From AA29 sp041481445 (lineage in GTDB: Bacteria > Acidobacteriota > Vicinamibacteria > Fen-336): DNA of 25,708 nucleotides. This document shows, one piece after another, positions 1-9,261 of this stretch. Position 1 is the first letter of the stretch. Each line of letters starts with the position of its first letter. The stretch lies in NCBI GenBank assembly GCA_041481445.1, contig JBGPBV010000098.1, forward strand, positions 1 through 25,708. The letters run 5' to 3'. The notes beneath the pieces are model-generated. The model worked only from the letters and a program-made list of their open reading frames with translations. It was not told the DNA's origin and made no database searches. Both the position numbers and the translations under genes were made by a program.

Positions 1-28
1 ATAGACTGAGGGTTTCGCTGGAGAGGGC

Positions 29-556
29 ATGATTCGGACCTACAAGGGGATCCGGCCGCGCCTGGGGGAGCGCGTGTACGTCGACGCCTCCGCCCAGGTC
101 ATCGGCGACGTCGAGCTCGGCGATCACGCGAGCGTGTGGATGAACGCGGTCGTCCGGGGCGACGTGCACTCGATCCGGATCGGGCCTTACAGCAACATCC
201 AGGACAACTGCGTCGTGCACGTCTTCAAGGACCTGCACCCGACCGTCCTGGGCGACCACGTGACGGTGGGGCATTCGGTCACGTTGCACGGCTGCCGGAT
301 CGGCTCCTGGTGCCTGATCGGCATGGGGGCGACGATCCTGAACGGGGCCAGGATCGGCGACGAGTCCATCGTGGCCGCGGGCACGCTCATTCCCGAGGGC
401 GTGGAGATCCCGGCGGGCAGCCTGGTCATGGGCCTGCCGGCCAAGGTGCGCCGGCCCATCAACGACGCCGAACGCCAGACCCTCCGCACGTACGCCCAGA
501 GCTACTTCGAATACAAGGAGACCTACCTGGCCGAGGCGGCGGCGGAGTCGCGGTAG
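29..556 (+). CDS. gamma-class carbonic anhydrase family protein (left-handed beta-helix)
   Basis: 175 aa, cytosolic. The protein is built from hexapeptide repeats that form a left-handed beta-helix, followed by a C-terminal helix from about residue 145. The three zinc-binding histidines of the gamma carbonic anhydrase/YrdA family are present as His64 (in NCVVHVF) and His82 and His87 (in VGHSVTLHG). Known family members hydrate CO2 or are inactive homologues; residues alone do not settle which applies here. The ATG follows a purine-rich GGAGAGGG stretch at 20-27. The stop is 8 bases before hisS, so the two are probably co-transcribed. The 28 bases upstream are too short to show what precedes it. 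Confident on family, less so on catalytic activity. Confidence 0.9.
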   Translation: MIRTYKGIRPRLGERVYVDASAQVIGDVELGDHASVWMNAVVRGDVHSIRIGPYSNIQDNCVVHVFKDLHPTVLGDHVTVGHSVTLHGCRIGSWCLIGMGATILNGARIGDESIVAAGTLIPEGVEIPAGSLVMGLPAKVRRPINDAERQTLRTYAQSYFEYKETYLAEAAAESR

Positions 557-564
557 GTCCTTCG

Positions 565-1821
565 ATGCCGATCCAAGCCGTCAAGGGAACGAAAGACATA
601 CTGCCCGACGACGTCGCGGCCTGGCACCGCATCGAGGGCACGGCGCGCGCCCTCTTCGCCCGCTACGGCTACCGCGAGATCCGCACGCCCGTCTTCGAGG
701 AGACCGAGCTGTTCGCGCGCGGCATCGGGCAGGAGACGGACATCGTGGCCAAGGAGATGTACACCTTCGAGGACCGCGACGGCGGCTCGCTCACGCTGCG
801 GCCGGAAGCCACCGCCGGCATCGTGCGGGCGGTGATCGAGCACAACCTCGTCAACACCGACCCCGCCCTCAAGGTCTACGCGATGGGGCCCATGTTCCGC
901 CGGGAGCGGCCGCAGAAGGGGCGCTACCGCCAGTTCCACCAGGTGGACGTGGAGGTCTTCGGGGTGACGAGCCCCTCGATCGACGTCGAGGTCATCGAGC
1001 TGTCGCTGGCGTACCTCGAGGGCTGCCTTCTCACGAAGTACGAGCTCGTCCTCAACTCGGTCGGCGACGCGAAATGCCGTCCCGCGTACGTCGAGACCCT
1101 GAGGACGGCCCTCCGCGCGCAGAAGGACAAGCTGTGCCCCGACTGCCAGCGGCGCACGGAGACCAACCCGCTCCGCGTCCTCGACTGCAAGGTGCCCGAC
1201 GACCAGCCGGTCATCGACGCGCTGCCCAAGATCTCGGACCACCTCTGCCCGGAGTGCCGCGAGCACTTCGCCGAGGTCCAGCGCGAGCTCGTCCTGCTGG
1301 GCATCCCGTACCGCCTGAGCCATCGCCTGGTGCGCGGGCTCGACTACTACGTCCGCACCACCTTCGAGGTCCTGAGCGGCGAGCTGGGCGCCCAGAACAG
1401 CGTGCTCGGGGGCGGCCGCTACGACGGCCTCGTCGAGCAGCTCGGCGGGCCCGACATCCCCGGCATCGGATTCGCCCTGGGCATGGAGCGGCTGGTCATG
1501 ACCACCCCCGCCGTGTCCGTGGAGGGTCGCTGTGACGTGTTCCTCGCCCCCCTGGCCGCGGGCGCGCGCGACTTCGCGCTGGGCCTGCAGCGCAGGCTCC
1601 GCCGGGCCGGCCTGCGCGTGCTCATGGACCACGAGGGCCGGGGCCTGAAGTCGCAGATGAAGCGGGCGGACCGGCTGGGCGCGCGCTTCGTGGCCATCAT
1701 GGGGGAGGACGAGCTGGCCCAGTCCCGCTGGACCATCCGCGACATGAAGTCCTCCACGCAGCAGGCCGTGGGGCTGGACGCCGCCGCCCTTCACCTCATC
1801 AAGGAGACGACCGTTGGCTGA
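565..1821 (+). CDS. hisS: histidine--tRNA ligase
   Basis: 418 aa, the usual length of bacterial HisRS. It charges tRNA-His with histidine in the cytosol. Visible class II features are motif 2 (FRRERPQKGRYRQFHQVD from residue 111), the histidine-binding signature GLDYYVRTTFEV, and motif 3 (GGGRYDGL through GIGFALGMERL). The C-terminal third is the anticodon-binding domain. The insertion domain carries two CxxC pairs, Cys191/Cys194 and Cys228/Cys231, suggesting a zinc-ribbon-like element known from a subset of bacterial HisRS. The frame is open far upstream over the carbonic anhydrase gene, but homology begins at MPIQAVKGTKD, so the ATG at 565 is chosen. It overlaps the aspS start by 8 bases. 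Confidence 0.97.
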   Translation: MPIQAVKGTKDILPDDVAAWHRIEGTARALFARYGYREIRTPVFEETELFARGIGQETDIVAKEMYTFEDRDGGSLTLRPEATAGIVRAVIEHNLVNTDPALKVYAMGPMFRRERPQKGRYRQFHQVDVEVFGVTSPSIDVEVIELSLAYLEGCLLTKYELVLNSVGDAKCRPAYVETLRTALRAQKDKLCPDCQRRTETNPLRVLDCKVPDDQPVIDALPKISDHLCPECREHFAEVQRELVLLGIPYRLSHRLVRGLDYYVRTTFEVLSGELGAQNSVLGGGRYDGLVEQLGGPDIPGIGFALGMERLVMTTPAVSVEGRCDVFLAPLAAGARDFALGLQRRLRRAGLRVLMDHEGRGLKSQMKRADRLGARFVAIMGEDELAQSRWTIRDMKSSTQQAVGLDAAALHLIKETTVG

Positions 1822-3619
1822 GACCCTGGGCGACCTCACCCGCACGCACTACGCCGGAACCCTCCGCACCGAGCACGTCGGCCAGACGGTGACGCTGATG
1901 GGTTGGGCGGCCACCCGCCGCGACCTCGGCGGCGTCATCTTCATCGACCTGCGCGACCGCGAAGGCATCTGCCAGGTGGTGGCCCGGCCGGAGGTCTCGA
2001 AGGCCGCGCACGAGAGCGCCGACCGCGTGCGCGGGGAGTACGTGCTGGCGGTGGTGGGGGAGGTGGCGGCGCGCTCGGCGGACACCGTGAACCCCAAGAT
2101 CCCCACCGGCGAGGTCGAGGTGAACGCGCGCGAGATCCGCGTGCTCTCCGAGGCCCGCACCCCGCCCTTCCCGATCGAGGACGAGATCAACACGGCGGAG
2201 GAGATCCGCCTCAAGTACCGCTACCTGGACCTGCGCCGCCCGCGCTACCACCGGAACCTCAAGCTGCGCCACCGGGTCACCATGGAGGTGCGCCGCCACT
2301 TCGACGAGCACGGCTTCTACGAGGTGGAGACGCCGATGCTCACGAAGTCCACCCCGGAGGGGGCGCGCGACTTCCTGGTGCCCTCGCGCATCCACCACGG
2401 GAGCTTCTACGCGCTGCCGCAGTCGCCGCAGCTCTTCAAGCAGATCCTGATGGTGGCGGGGATCGACCGCTACTTCCAGGTCGTCCGCTGCTTCCGCGAC
2501 GAGGACAACCGCGCGGACCGGCAGCCCGAGTTCACCCAGGTGGACGTCGAGATGTCGTTCCCGCGCGAGGAGACGATCTTCGACATCACGGAAGCGCTCT
2601 ACGTGAAGCTGGCGCGGCTGGTCGACGTCGAGGTAGAGCGGCCGTTCCCGCGCCTGACCTACGCGGAGGCCATGGAGCGCTACGGCTCCGACAAGCCCGA
2701 CCTGCGCTTCGGCATGCCCATCACCGACGTGACCGCGGAGATGCGCACCCTCGGCCTCGACACCTTCCCCGGCCTCATCGAAGGGGGGGCGCGCTCGCGC
2801 GCGATCGTGCTGCCGGCCTCGGGGGCCGTGTCCGGGACGCGCCTCCGCAAGATCAACGAAGACACGTGGCTGGGACGGATCGTGCCGGACGCGCATGCCT
2901 CGAAGCGGAACCTGTTCACGCTCAAGGCGAGCGACGACGCGGTGGCCAACCTCGGCAAGAAGGGCGCGAGCGAAGCCGTGGCCCGGCGCCTGTTCGAGAA
3001 GGTGGGGGCGGGCAAGGACGACACCGTCCTCGTGGGCACGGACGCGCCGGAGCCGCTGGCCATGGCCATGGGCATCCTGCGCCTGGAGATGGGCCGCGAG
3101 CTCAAGCTCGTCGACGAGAAGGCCTTCCGCTTCCTGTGGGTGACGGAGTTCCCGCTCTTCGGCTACGACGCCCGGGAGAAGCGCTTCGCCAGCCTCCACC
3201 ATCCGTTCACGGCGCCCCGCGACGAGGACCGCGCGCTGCTCGACACCGATCCCGGGAAGGTGCGGGCCAAGGCCTACGACGTCGTCCTCAACGGCTACGA
3301 GGTCGGCGGCGGCAGCCTCCGCATCCACGACTCCGCGCTGCAGGCCAAGGTCTTCCGCATCCTCTCGATGTCGGACGAGGAGGCGCGCGAGCGGTTCGGG
3401 TTCTTCCTGGAGGCGCTCCAGTACGGCACGCCGCCCCATGGCGGGATCGCCCTGGGCGTGGATCGCATCGTAATGATCCTGGCCGGGGAGCCCTCCATCC
3501 GGGACGTCATCGCCTTCCCGAAGACGGCCAGCTTCACCGACCTCATGACGGGATCGCCGTCCCCGGTGCGGGACGAGCAGATCCGGGATCTCGGGGTCGT
3601 GGTGATCCGCACTCCCTAG
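1814..3619 (+). CDS. aspS: aspartate--tRNA ligase (bacterial type)
   Basis: 601 aa, full length for bacterial AspRS. An N-terminal OB anticodon-binding domain (about 1-115, core GWAATRRDLGGVIFIDLRDREG) is followed by the class II catalytic core, a GAD insertion (about 290-430), and motif 3 (HGGIALGVDRIVMIL from residue 542). Motif 2 begins at FRDEDNRADRQ, residue 227. The start is TTG at 1814, supported by AAGGAGA at 1801-1807 with ideal spacing; this SD lies inside hisS and the genes overlap by 8 bases. At sites linked to tRNA-Asp/tRNA-Asn discrimination it has Leu38 (like discriminating enzymes) and Asp90 at what I align as the second site, so its specificity is unclear by inspection. Confidence 0.97.
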   Translation: MAETLGDLTRTHYAGTLRTEHVGQTVTLMGWAATRRDLGGVIFIDLRDREGICQVVARPEVSKAAHESADRVRGEYVLAVVGEVAARSADTVNPKIPTGEVEVNAREIRVLSEARTPPFPIEDEINTAEEIRLKYRYLDLRRPRYHRNLKLRHRVTMEVRRHFDEHGFYEVETPMLTKSTPEGARDFLVPSRIHHGSFYALPQSPQLFKQILMVAGIDRYFQVVRCFRDEDNRADRQPEFTQVDVEMSFPREETIFDITEALYVKLARLVDVEVERPFPRLTYAEAMERYGSDKPDLRFGMPITDVTAEMRTLGLDTFPGLIEGGARSRAIVLPASGAVSGTRLRKINEDTWLGRIVPDAHASKRNLFTLKASDDAVANLGKKGASEAVARRLFEKVGAGKDDTVLVGTDAPEPLAMAMGILRLEMGRELKLVDEKAFRFLWVTEFPLFGYDAREKRFASLHHPFTAPRDEDRALLDTDPGKVRAKAYDVVLNGYEVGGGSLRIHDSALQAKVFRILSMSDEEARERFGFFLEALQYGTPPHGGIALGVDRIVMILAGEPSIRDVIAFPKTASFTDLMTGSPSPVRDEQIRDLGVVVIRTP

Positions 3620-3734
3620 GGCGAGGCGTAATGCTAGGCTATGGGCATGCTCGCCTCCATCGCCACCTCCGACGAGCACGGGGGCCGCGCCCCCACCGCC
3701 TGAGTACCCCGGCCGACGTGCGCAGGGGCACGCC

Positions 3735-4691
3735 ATGAAGCGCGTCGCCCTCCCGGAGACGGTGGCGGAGACGCTCTTCGGCAACCACGACGAGAACCTC
3801 CGCTTCCTCGAGGACAACCTCAAGGTCCGCATCAAGAACGACGGCCAGACCCTGGTCGTGGAGGGCAACGACGAGGGCGAGGGCGTGGTCGTCCAGCTCT
3901 TCGACCAGCTCGGCTCCATGATCAAGGACGGCTACGCCGCCGCCCCCGGCGACGTGCGGGTGGCCGTGCAGCTCCTCAGCCAGGACCCCGCCGCCCGCCT
4001 GCGCGACTACCTCATGAAGGCGGCCATCCGCGGGGCCAAGAAGGTCGTGGTCCCGCGCAGCCTGAACCAGCGGGCGTACCTCGAGGAGCTCGAGAAGAAC
4101 GACATGGTGTTCGGGATAGGCCCGGCGGGCACCGGGAAGACCTACCTCGCGGTCGCCCAGGCCGTGAGCAGCCTCCTCGCCAAGTCCGTCGCCCGCATCG
4201 TCCTCGCCCGGCCGGCGGTGGAGGCGGGGGAGAAGCTCGGCTTCCTGCCCGGGGACCTGCAGGACAAGGTGGACCCCTACCTGCGCCCGCTCTACGACGC
4301 CCTCTACGACCTGCTCGACTACGACCGCGTGTCGCGCCTGCTCGAGCGCAACGCGATCGAGGTCGCGCCCATCGCCTTCATGCGCGGGCGCACCCTCAAC
4401 GACGCGTTCGTGATCATCGACGAGGCCCAGAACACGACGACCGAGCAGATGAAGATGGTGCTCACGCGCATCGGCTTCGGCTCCAAGGTCGTCATCACCG
4501 GCGACATCACGCAGATCGACCTGCCCACCGGCCGCACCTCCGGCCTCGTGGAGGCGATCGCGGTCCTCTCCGGCACCAAGGGGATCTCGTTCGTGTACTT
4601 CGACGAGAAGGACGTGGTGCGTCACAAGCTCGTGCAGGCCGTCATCAAGGCCTACGACGCCTACGGGGCCGCCCAGGCGCCCTCCCGCTGA
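3735..4691 (+). CDS. phoH: PhoH family ATPase/RNA helicase-like protein
   Basis: 318 aa cytosolic P-loop protein of the PhoH/YbeZ family. After an N-terminal alpha/beta domain (about 1-100), Walker A is GPAGTGKT at residues 129-136 and Walker B is VIIDEAQ at 226-232, with the family-typical NTTTEQMKMVLTRIGFGSK after it. PhoH proteins sit beside YbeY and are implicated in RNA and ribosome metabolism; the reaction here is inferred from family. The ATG follows a weak AGGGGC. The 115-base gap after aspS contains TAATGCTAGGCTAT (3628-3641), an AT-rich stretch that could hold a -10 box, and a perfect 6-bp GGGGGC/GCCCCC hairpin at 3680-3694 without a T tract. ybeY follows after 4 bases. Confidence 0.95.
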   Translation: MKRVALPETVAETLFGNHDENLRFLEDNLKVRIKNDGQTLVVEGNDEGEGVVVQLFDQLGSMIKDGYAAAPGDVRVAVQLLSQDPAARLRDYLMKAAIRGAKKVVVPRSLNQRAYLEELEKNDMVFGIGPAGTGKTYLAVAQAVSSLLAKSVARIVLARPAVEAGEKLGFLPGDLQDKVDPYLRPLYDALYDLLDYDRVSRLLERNAIEVAPIAFMRGRTLNDAFVIIDEAQNTTTEQMKMVLTRIGFGSKVVITGDITQIDLPTGRTSGLVEAIAVLSGTKGISFVYFDEKDVVRHKLVQAVIKAYDAYGAAQAPSR

Positions 4692-4695
4692 GCCC

Positions 4696-5211
4696 GTGGC
4701 GGTGCCAGGCGGATCCGCCCATTCACGGAGCCGGCGTCCTCGGGGGACGGACGGGCCGCGCGCCCTCGAGGTCGTCCTGCTCGACCGACAGCGCCGGAGG
4801 AGCGTGCCGCGGGCGCGCCTCGTCCGGGTCCTGGAGGAGGCGGCGCGCGCCCTGGGCGTCTCCGGCGAGGTCGCGCTCGTCCTGACCGGAGACCCTCCCG
4901 TCCGCCGGCTGAACGCCCGCTACCGCGGCCGGGACGAGCCCACCGACGTGCTCTCGTTTCCGGGCCCGGGCGGGGAGAAGGGCCTCGGCGACGTCGTGAT
5001 CAGCCTCGAGGCCGCCGCCCGCAACGCGCCGCGCTTCGGACGCACGCTCCCGCAGGAGCTGGAGATCCTGGCCCTGCACGGCTTCCTGCACGTGCTGGGC
5101 TTCGACCACGAGACGGACGACGGGACCATGGACCGCCTGGAGCGCCGCCTGCGACGGCGGCTGCTGGGGCCGGCCGCGCCGCGGCCGCGAGCGACGAGGA
5201 GCCGGCCGTGA
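4696..5211 (+). CDS. ybeY: rRNA maturation endoribonuclease YbeY
   Basis: 171 aa. The zinc site HGFLHVLGFDH is complete, with His128, His132 and His138. The upstream family signature EPTDVLSFP (residues 81-89) is also intact. YbeY is a metal-dependent single-strand endoribonuclease involved in 16S rRNA 3' end maturation and ribosome quality control. The start is a GTG 4 bases after phoH. Homology begins near residue 24 (LEVVLLD), so the Arg/Ser/Gly-rich first 20 residues may be an extension or a slightly wrong start. The last about 12 residues are a basic Arg/Pro tail. It overlaps the next gene by GTGA (4 bases), consistent with translational coupling in a phoH-ybeY-corC-type unit. Confidence 0.95.
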   Translation: MAVPGGSAHSRSRRPRGTDGPRALEVVLLDRQRRRSVPRARLVRVLEEAARALGVSGEVALVLTGDPPVRRLNARYRGRDEPTDVLSFPGPGGEKGLGDVVISLEAAARNAPRFGRTLPQELEILALHGFLHVLGFDHETDDGTMDRLERRLRRRLLGPAAPRPRATRSRP

Positions 5212-6437
5212 TCGGGACGGCCCTGCTCGTCGTGCTCACCATCGTCCTCATGGCGCTCTCGATCACCCTGGCCGTGGTCGAGGCCGCCTTCTACCTGGTG
5301 AAGCGCCGGCGGCTGGCCCACCTGGCCGTCAACAACCCGCGCGCGGAGCTGGTGAACCGCTACCTCGAGGACCCCCCGAGCCTGCTCCTGCCGATCCACA
5401 TCGGCACCTACACCGCCCACGTCGCCATCACCGTGTTGATCACCGCGATCTTCCTGGCCCGGCTCCAGCACTGGGCGATCGTGGTGGCGTTCGGGGTGAT
5501 GGTCATCTACCTGCTCCTGCTCCGCCTGACCCTTCCCTACAGCCTGGTCCGGCGCAACCCCGAGCGCTCCCTGCTCCTCCTCCTGCCCGGCTTCCACGCC
5601 TACGCGCGGGTCCTGGAGCCGCTCGTGCGCGCGCTCCGCCGCCGCGCGCGGGGGGAGGGGGCGGCCCGCGCCGACGAGGAGATGCCCACGCCGGTGCCGG
5701 AGGTGCCGCCCCCGCCCGTGCACGACGCCGACGAGGACCGGCTGACCGCGGCGGTGATGCGCTTCGGGACCACCAACGTCAAGGACGTGATGACCCCGCG
5801 GCCGGACATCGTGGGCCTGCCCGCGGAGGCGACGGTCGGCGACCTCAGCCGGCTCATCCGGGAGACCAAGTACAGCCGGATCCCCGTCTTCGGCGAGAAT
5901 CTCGACGACATCGTCGGCGTGGTCAGCGTGCGGGACCTCGTCGAGCACGAGGGATCCCCCTCCGATCCCCTGCGACCCCTCGTCCGGGCGACCCTGGTCG
6001 TCCCGGAGACGAAGAAGATCGCGGAGCTCCTGAGGGAGTTCCAGGCCCGGCGCCTCGTATTCGCGATGGTGATCGACGAGTACGGCGGCACCGCCGGCCT
6101 GGTGACGGTGGAAGACATCGTGGAAGAGATCGTCGGCGAGATCAAGGACGAGTACGACCTGGAGGCGGAGCCCATCGTGGTCGAGCCGGACGGGGCGGTC
6201 CTGGTCGCCGGCCGCGTCAACGTCGACCGGCTGGAGCAGGCGCTGGAAGTGCCGCTGGCCGACGGCGACAATGTCGACACCGTGGGGGGGCTGGTGGCGG
6301 CCGTCTTCGGGCGCGTCCCACGTACGGGGGAGCGCCACGACCACAAGGGCTTCACGATCGAGGTCGTCTCCGCGGAGCACAAGCGGGTGAACCGGGTCCG
6401 CTTCCGCCGCAAGCCGCCGGAGGTGGAGGCGTCGTGA
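5208..6437 (+). CDS. CNNM/CorC-HlyC family membrane protein with CBS pair
   Basis: 409 aa. The N-terminus (about 1-140) is hydrophobic with several membrane segments of the CNNM/DUF21 type. A basic Arg-rich and Pro-rich linker follows, then a CBS pair (from DVMTPRPDIVGLPAEA to GGTAGLVTVEDIVEEIVGEI) and the C-terminal CorC_HlyC domain ending near VNRVRFRRK. Proteins of this family are associated with magnesium/cobalt efflux or Mg2+ homeostasis; the ion is not readable from the sequence. The GTG start overlaps the ybeY stop (GTGA), and its own stop overlaps the next GTG the same way. The small-domain version, CorC/YbeX, sits beside ybeY in enterobacteria; this one keeps the full membrane domain. 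Confidence 0.92.
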   Translation: MIGTALLVVLTIVLMALSITLAVVEAAFYLVKRRRLAHLAVNNPRAELVNRYLEDPPSLLLPIHIGTYTAHVAITVLITAIFLARLQHWAIVVAFGVMVIYLLLLRLTLPYSLVRRNPERSLLLLLPGFHAYARVLEPLVRALRRRARGEGAARADEEMPTPVPEVPPPPVHDADEDRLTAAVMRFGTTNVKDVMTPRPDIVGLPAEATVGDLSRLIRETKYSRIPVFGENLDDIVGVVSVRDLVEHEGSPSDPLRPLVRATLVVPETKKIAELLREFQARRLVFAMVIDEYGGTAGLVTVEDIVEEIVGEIKDEYDLEAEPIVVEPDGAVLVAGRVNVDRLEQALEVPLADGDNVDTVGGLVAAVFGRVPRTGERHDHKGFTIEVVSAEHKRVNRVRFRRKPPEVEAS

Positions 6438-7383
6438 GACGCCTCCGGCCCGGTGGCTCACTCTCCCTGGTCTCGGCCCTGGTGGTGGCGGGCTGTGCGG
6501 GTGCGGGCGCCCCCTCACCGGTGCCATCGCCCTCCTCCAGCCCTCCGGCCGAGCCCCGGTTGCCCACGGTGGGCGCCGCCGGCGACATCGTGTGCGCGGT
6601 GGGCTCGCGCGACCCCTGCCGCCACCTCGAGACCTTCGCCGTCCTCCAGAGCCTGGACCCCGACCTCGTGCTCCCCCTCGGCGACAACCAGTACGAGTCC
6701 GGCACCCTCGAGGAGTACACCGCCGCCTACGACCTCTCCTGGGGCAGGGTCCGCGACAAGAGCCGTCCCGTTCCCGGCAACCACGAGTACCTCACCGAAG
6801 GCGCGCGCGGCTACTTCGACTACTTCAACGGCCGGGGCGCGTTGACCGGCCCCGCCGGCGACCGCGACAAGGGGTACTACAGCTTCGATTTCGCGGACTG
6901 GCACTTCATCGCCCTCAACGCCAACTGCGAGTTCCTGCGCGGAGGCGGCTGCGGCCGCGGCTCCCTGCAGGAGACCTGGCTGCGCGCCGACCTGCTGCAG
7001 AACCGGCGTCCCTGCACCCTGGCCTACTCGCATCAGCCGCGCTTCAGCTCGGGGATCAACGGCAGCACGGCCGCCCTGGCTCCGCTGTGGCAGGCCCTGT
7101 ACGAGGGCGGCGCCGACGTCTGGCTGGCCGCCCACGATCACCACTACGAGCGCTTCGCCCCCCTTCGGACGGACGGCACGCCGGACCCCGAGCGCGGGCT
7201 GCGCGAGTTCGTGGTGGGAACGGGAGGGCGCAGCATCACTCCCTTCCAGACCATCCTTCCGGGCAGCGAGGTGCAGGACACGAGCAGCTTCGGGGTCCTC
7301 GCCCTGCGCCTCGGCCCCGCCGGCTACCAGTGGAAGTTCATGGCGGCGTCCGGCATGCCGCTCGCAGACAGCGGGACCGGGAC

Positions 7384-7393
<10 letters not shown>
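6434..7393 (+). CDS. secreted purple-acid-phosphatase-like metallophosphoesterase lipoprotein
   Basis: 319 aa. A lipoprotein signal (MRRLRPGGSL then a hydrophobic stretch) ends in LVVAGC with the lipobox Cys at residue 21. A low-complexity Pro/Ser linker (about 26-42) follows. The calcineurin-like phosphoesterase core has all five metal motifs: Asp51 (AAGDIV), GDNQY at 83-87, GNHE at 115-118, His200 (AYSHQP) and HDHHYERF with His234/His236. GDNQY fits the GDxxY motif that supplies the Tyr ligand in purple acid phosphatases. Likely role: hydrolysis of extracytoplasmic phosphate esters; substrate unknown. It overlaps the CBS protein by 4 bases and era by 10, so it is embedded in a cytosolic RNA-processing cluster, which is unusual. 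Confidence 0.88.
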
Positions 7394-8308
<915 letters not shown>

Positions 8309-8313
<5 letters not shown>

Positions 8314-8331
8314 GGACCCGGAGACCCTACG
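8309..8331. terminator. hairpin spanning both stop codons of a convergent gene pair
   Basis: Perfect inverted repeat CGTAGGG (8309-8315) / CCCTACG (8325-8331) with a 9-base loop. It contains the TAG of era (8311-8313) and the TAG of the opposing gene (8327-8329 on the - strand). It has no T tract, so it is at most a weak or bidirectional terminator; it could instead protect mRNA 3' ends. Confidence 0.4.
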
Positions 8332-9013
8332 GCGCGCGGCTCCCGAAGGCCACGCGGCCGAGCACGGTGAACCCGCCCGCGTCCTTCTCGCCGTAGACCT
8401 TCGACACGCCGGCCTCGCCGATGGTGTTCGGCACCGTGGACCAGCCCACCTCCGCTCCCACCCGGATGGGCCCGGAGATGAAGTCGACGCCCGCCGCGAA
8501 ATGGGCGGAGGCCTTGGTCGTGCTCTGGCTCTCGGCCAGGCCGGCCACGTCGCTCTCCTCCTTGTAGGAGGTGGCGCCGCCGCCGACCGCGACGTAGGGG
8601 GCCCAGCGTGACCCGTGCAGGAAGTGGTAGCCGACCAGGCCGTAGACGGGCACGGTCGTGATCGTGAGGGGATGCCCGAGCGGGAAGATGGGCGCTCCGT
8701 TGTTCGCCACGAAGACCCGCTCGCCCGTGCGCTTGAAGGACCGGGCGTGCACCTCGACGAAGAAGGCCTGGCCCAGCCCGAAATGGGCGAAGCCGCCGTA
8801 GGTCCCGCCTCCCGAAGAGCCGTCGAAGATGGCCTTGGCCGATTTCGACGCGTTCATGCCGAAGTAGCCGCCCTCCCCTCCGACCGCCCAGTCCACGGCG
8901 CCCGCCGGCCGCGCTCCAAAGGAGGCGAGCGCGCAGGCCAGGGCGAGCGGCAGGACGCGGAGGCGGCGGGCGGGGGGGCGAGCATCGGCTCGGCGCCGCG
9001 GGGGGGTGGTCAT
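8327..9013 (-). CDS. outer-membrane beta-barrel protein (OmpA/OmpW-like porin fold), secreted
   Basis: 228 aa from the second ATG (9013); the first ATG at 9022 adds three residues. I prefer 9013 because the SD (GAGGAG, 9029-9024) lies 1 base from the upstream ATG and about 10 from this one. A basic Arg-rich N-terminus and a long hydrophobic segment ending near FGARPAGA form a Sec signal peptide. The mature part is a run of alternating amphipathic strands rich in Gly, Tyr and Phe (VGGEGGYFG, YVAVGGGATSY, VLGRVAFGS), the pattern of an 8-stranded barrel. No specific function is recognisable. It does not end in the usual terminal Phe, but VAFGSRAP is close. Transcribed alone, converging with era. 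Confidence 0.75.
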   Translation of the reverse strand: MTTPPRRRADARPPARRLRVLPLALACALASFGARPAGAVDWAVGGEGGYFGMNASKSAKAIFDGSSGGGTYGGFAHFGLGQAFFVEVHARSFKRTGERVFVANNGAPIFPLGHPLTITTVPVYGLVGYHFLHGSRWAPYVAVGGGATSYKEESDVAGLAESQSTTKASAHFAAGVDFISGPIRVGAEVGWSTVPNTIGEAGVSKVYGEKDAGGFTVLGRVAFGSRAP

Positions 9014-9034
9014 CGGTGGCATTCTCCTCGCCGG

Positions 9035-9043
9035 ATCATATCA
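9035..9043 (-). promoter_or_regulatory. extended -10 promoter for the barrel protein gene
   Basis: On the - strand the sequence reads TGATATGAT: a TATGAT hexamer (9040-9035, 5/6 to consensus) with an upstream TG extended -10. The expected start is near 9028, just at or before the SD. I found no convincing -35. Confidence 0.4.
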
Positions 9044-9111
9044 GGCCGGTCGCGGAGCGCGGGCTTCTCGTCTCGCCGGCCGGTGATAGTGTGCGCGGGC
9101 GGAGGAACGGC

Positions 9112-9261
9112 ATGGGAGCACGGGCGCGGCGGTGCGCCTCTGGCGACGCCTCCGACGAGAACCTGCGCCTGCAGAACCTCTGGGACGGCATCGAGGTCTA
9201 CGCCACCGTGATGACGCGGGTGGGATCGCTCTGGGACGCGGAGGCGGGCGGAGGCGGCGGC
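9112..9261 (+). other. possible small ORF or gene remnant with good SD and promoter-like box
   Basis: An ATG at 9112 is preceded by GGAGGAA (9101-9107) at good spacing and by GATAGT (9085-9090), a 4/6 match to a -10 box. The frame reads ENLRLQNLWDGIEVYATVM and then RVGSLWDAEAGGGGG, with third positions almost all G or C, which looks like translated protein rather than a shadow. However the frame has no stop before about 11020, running antisense through the whole next gene. Either the real end was lost by a frameshift near the Gly-rich GGCGGAGGCGGCGG run (an alternate frame stops near 9274), or this is the 5' remnant of a broken gene. The end given here is only where the opposing gene begins. 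I do not recognise the product. Confidence 0.3.

Noticed and set aside
3641..3703. A 20-codon ORF with a GC hairpin before phoH, possible leader peptide
   Set aside because: No SD, no run of regulatory codons, and the hairpin lacks a T tract. I cannot support an attenuator.
1799..3925. A 708-codon - strand frame over aspS and the start of phoH
   Set aside because: Same reason: compositionally biased shadow with no motif, opposite two well-defined genes.
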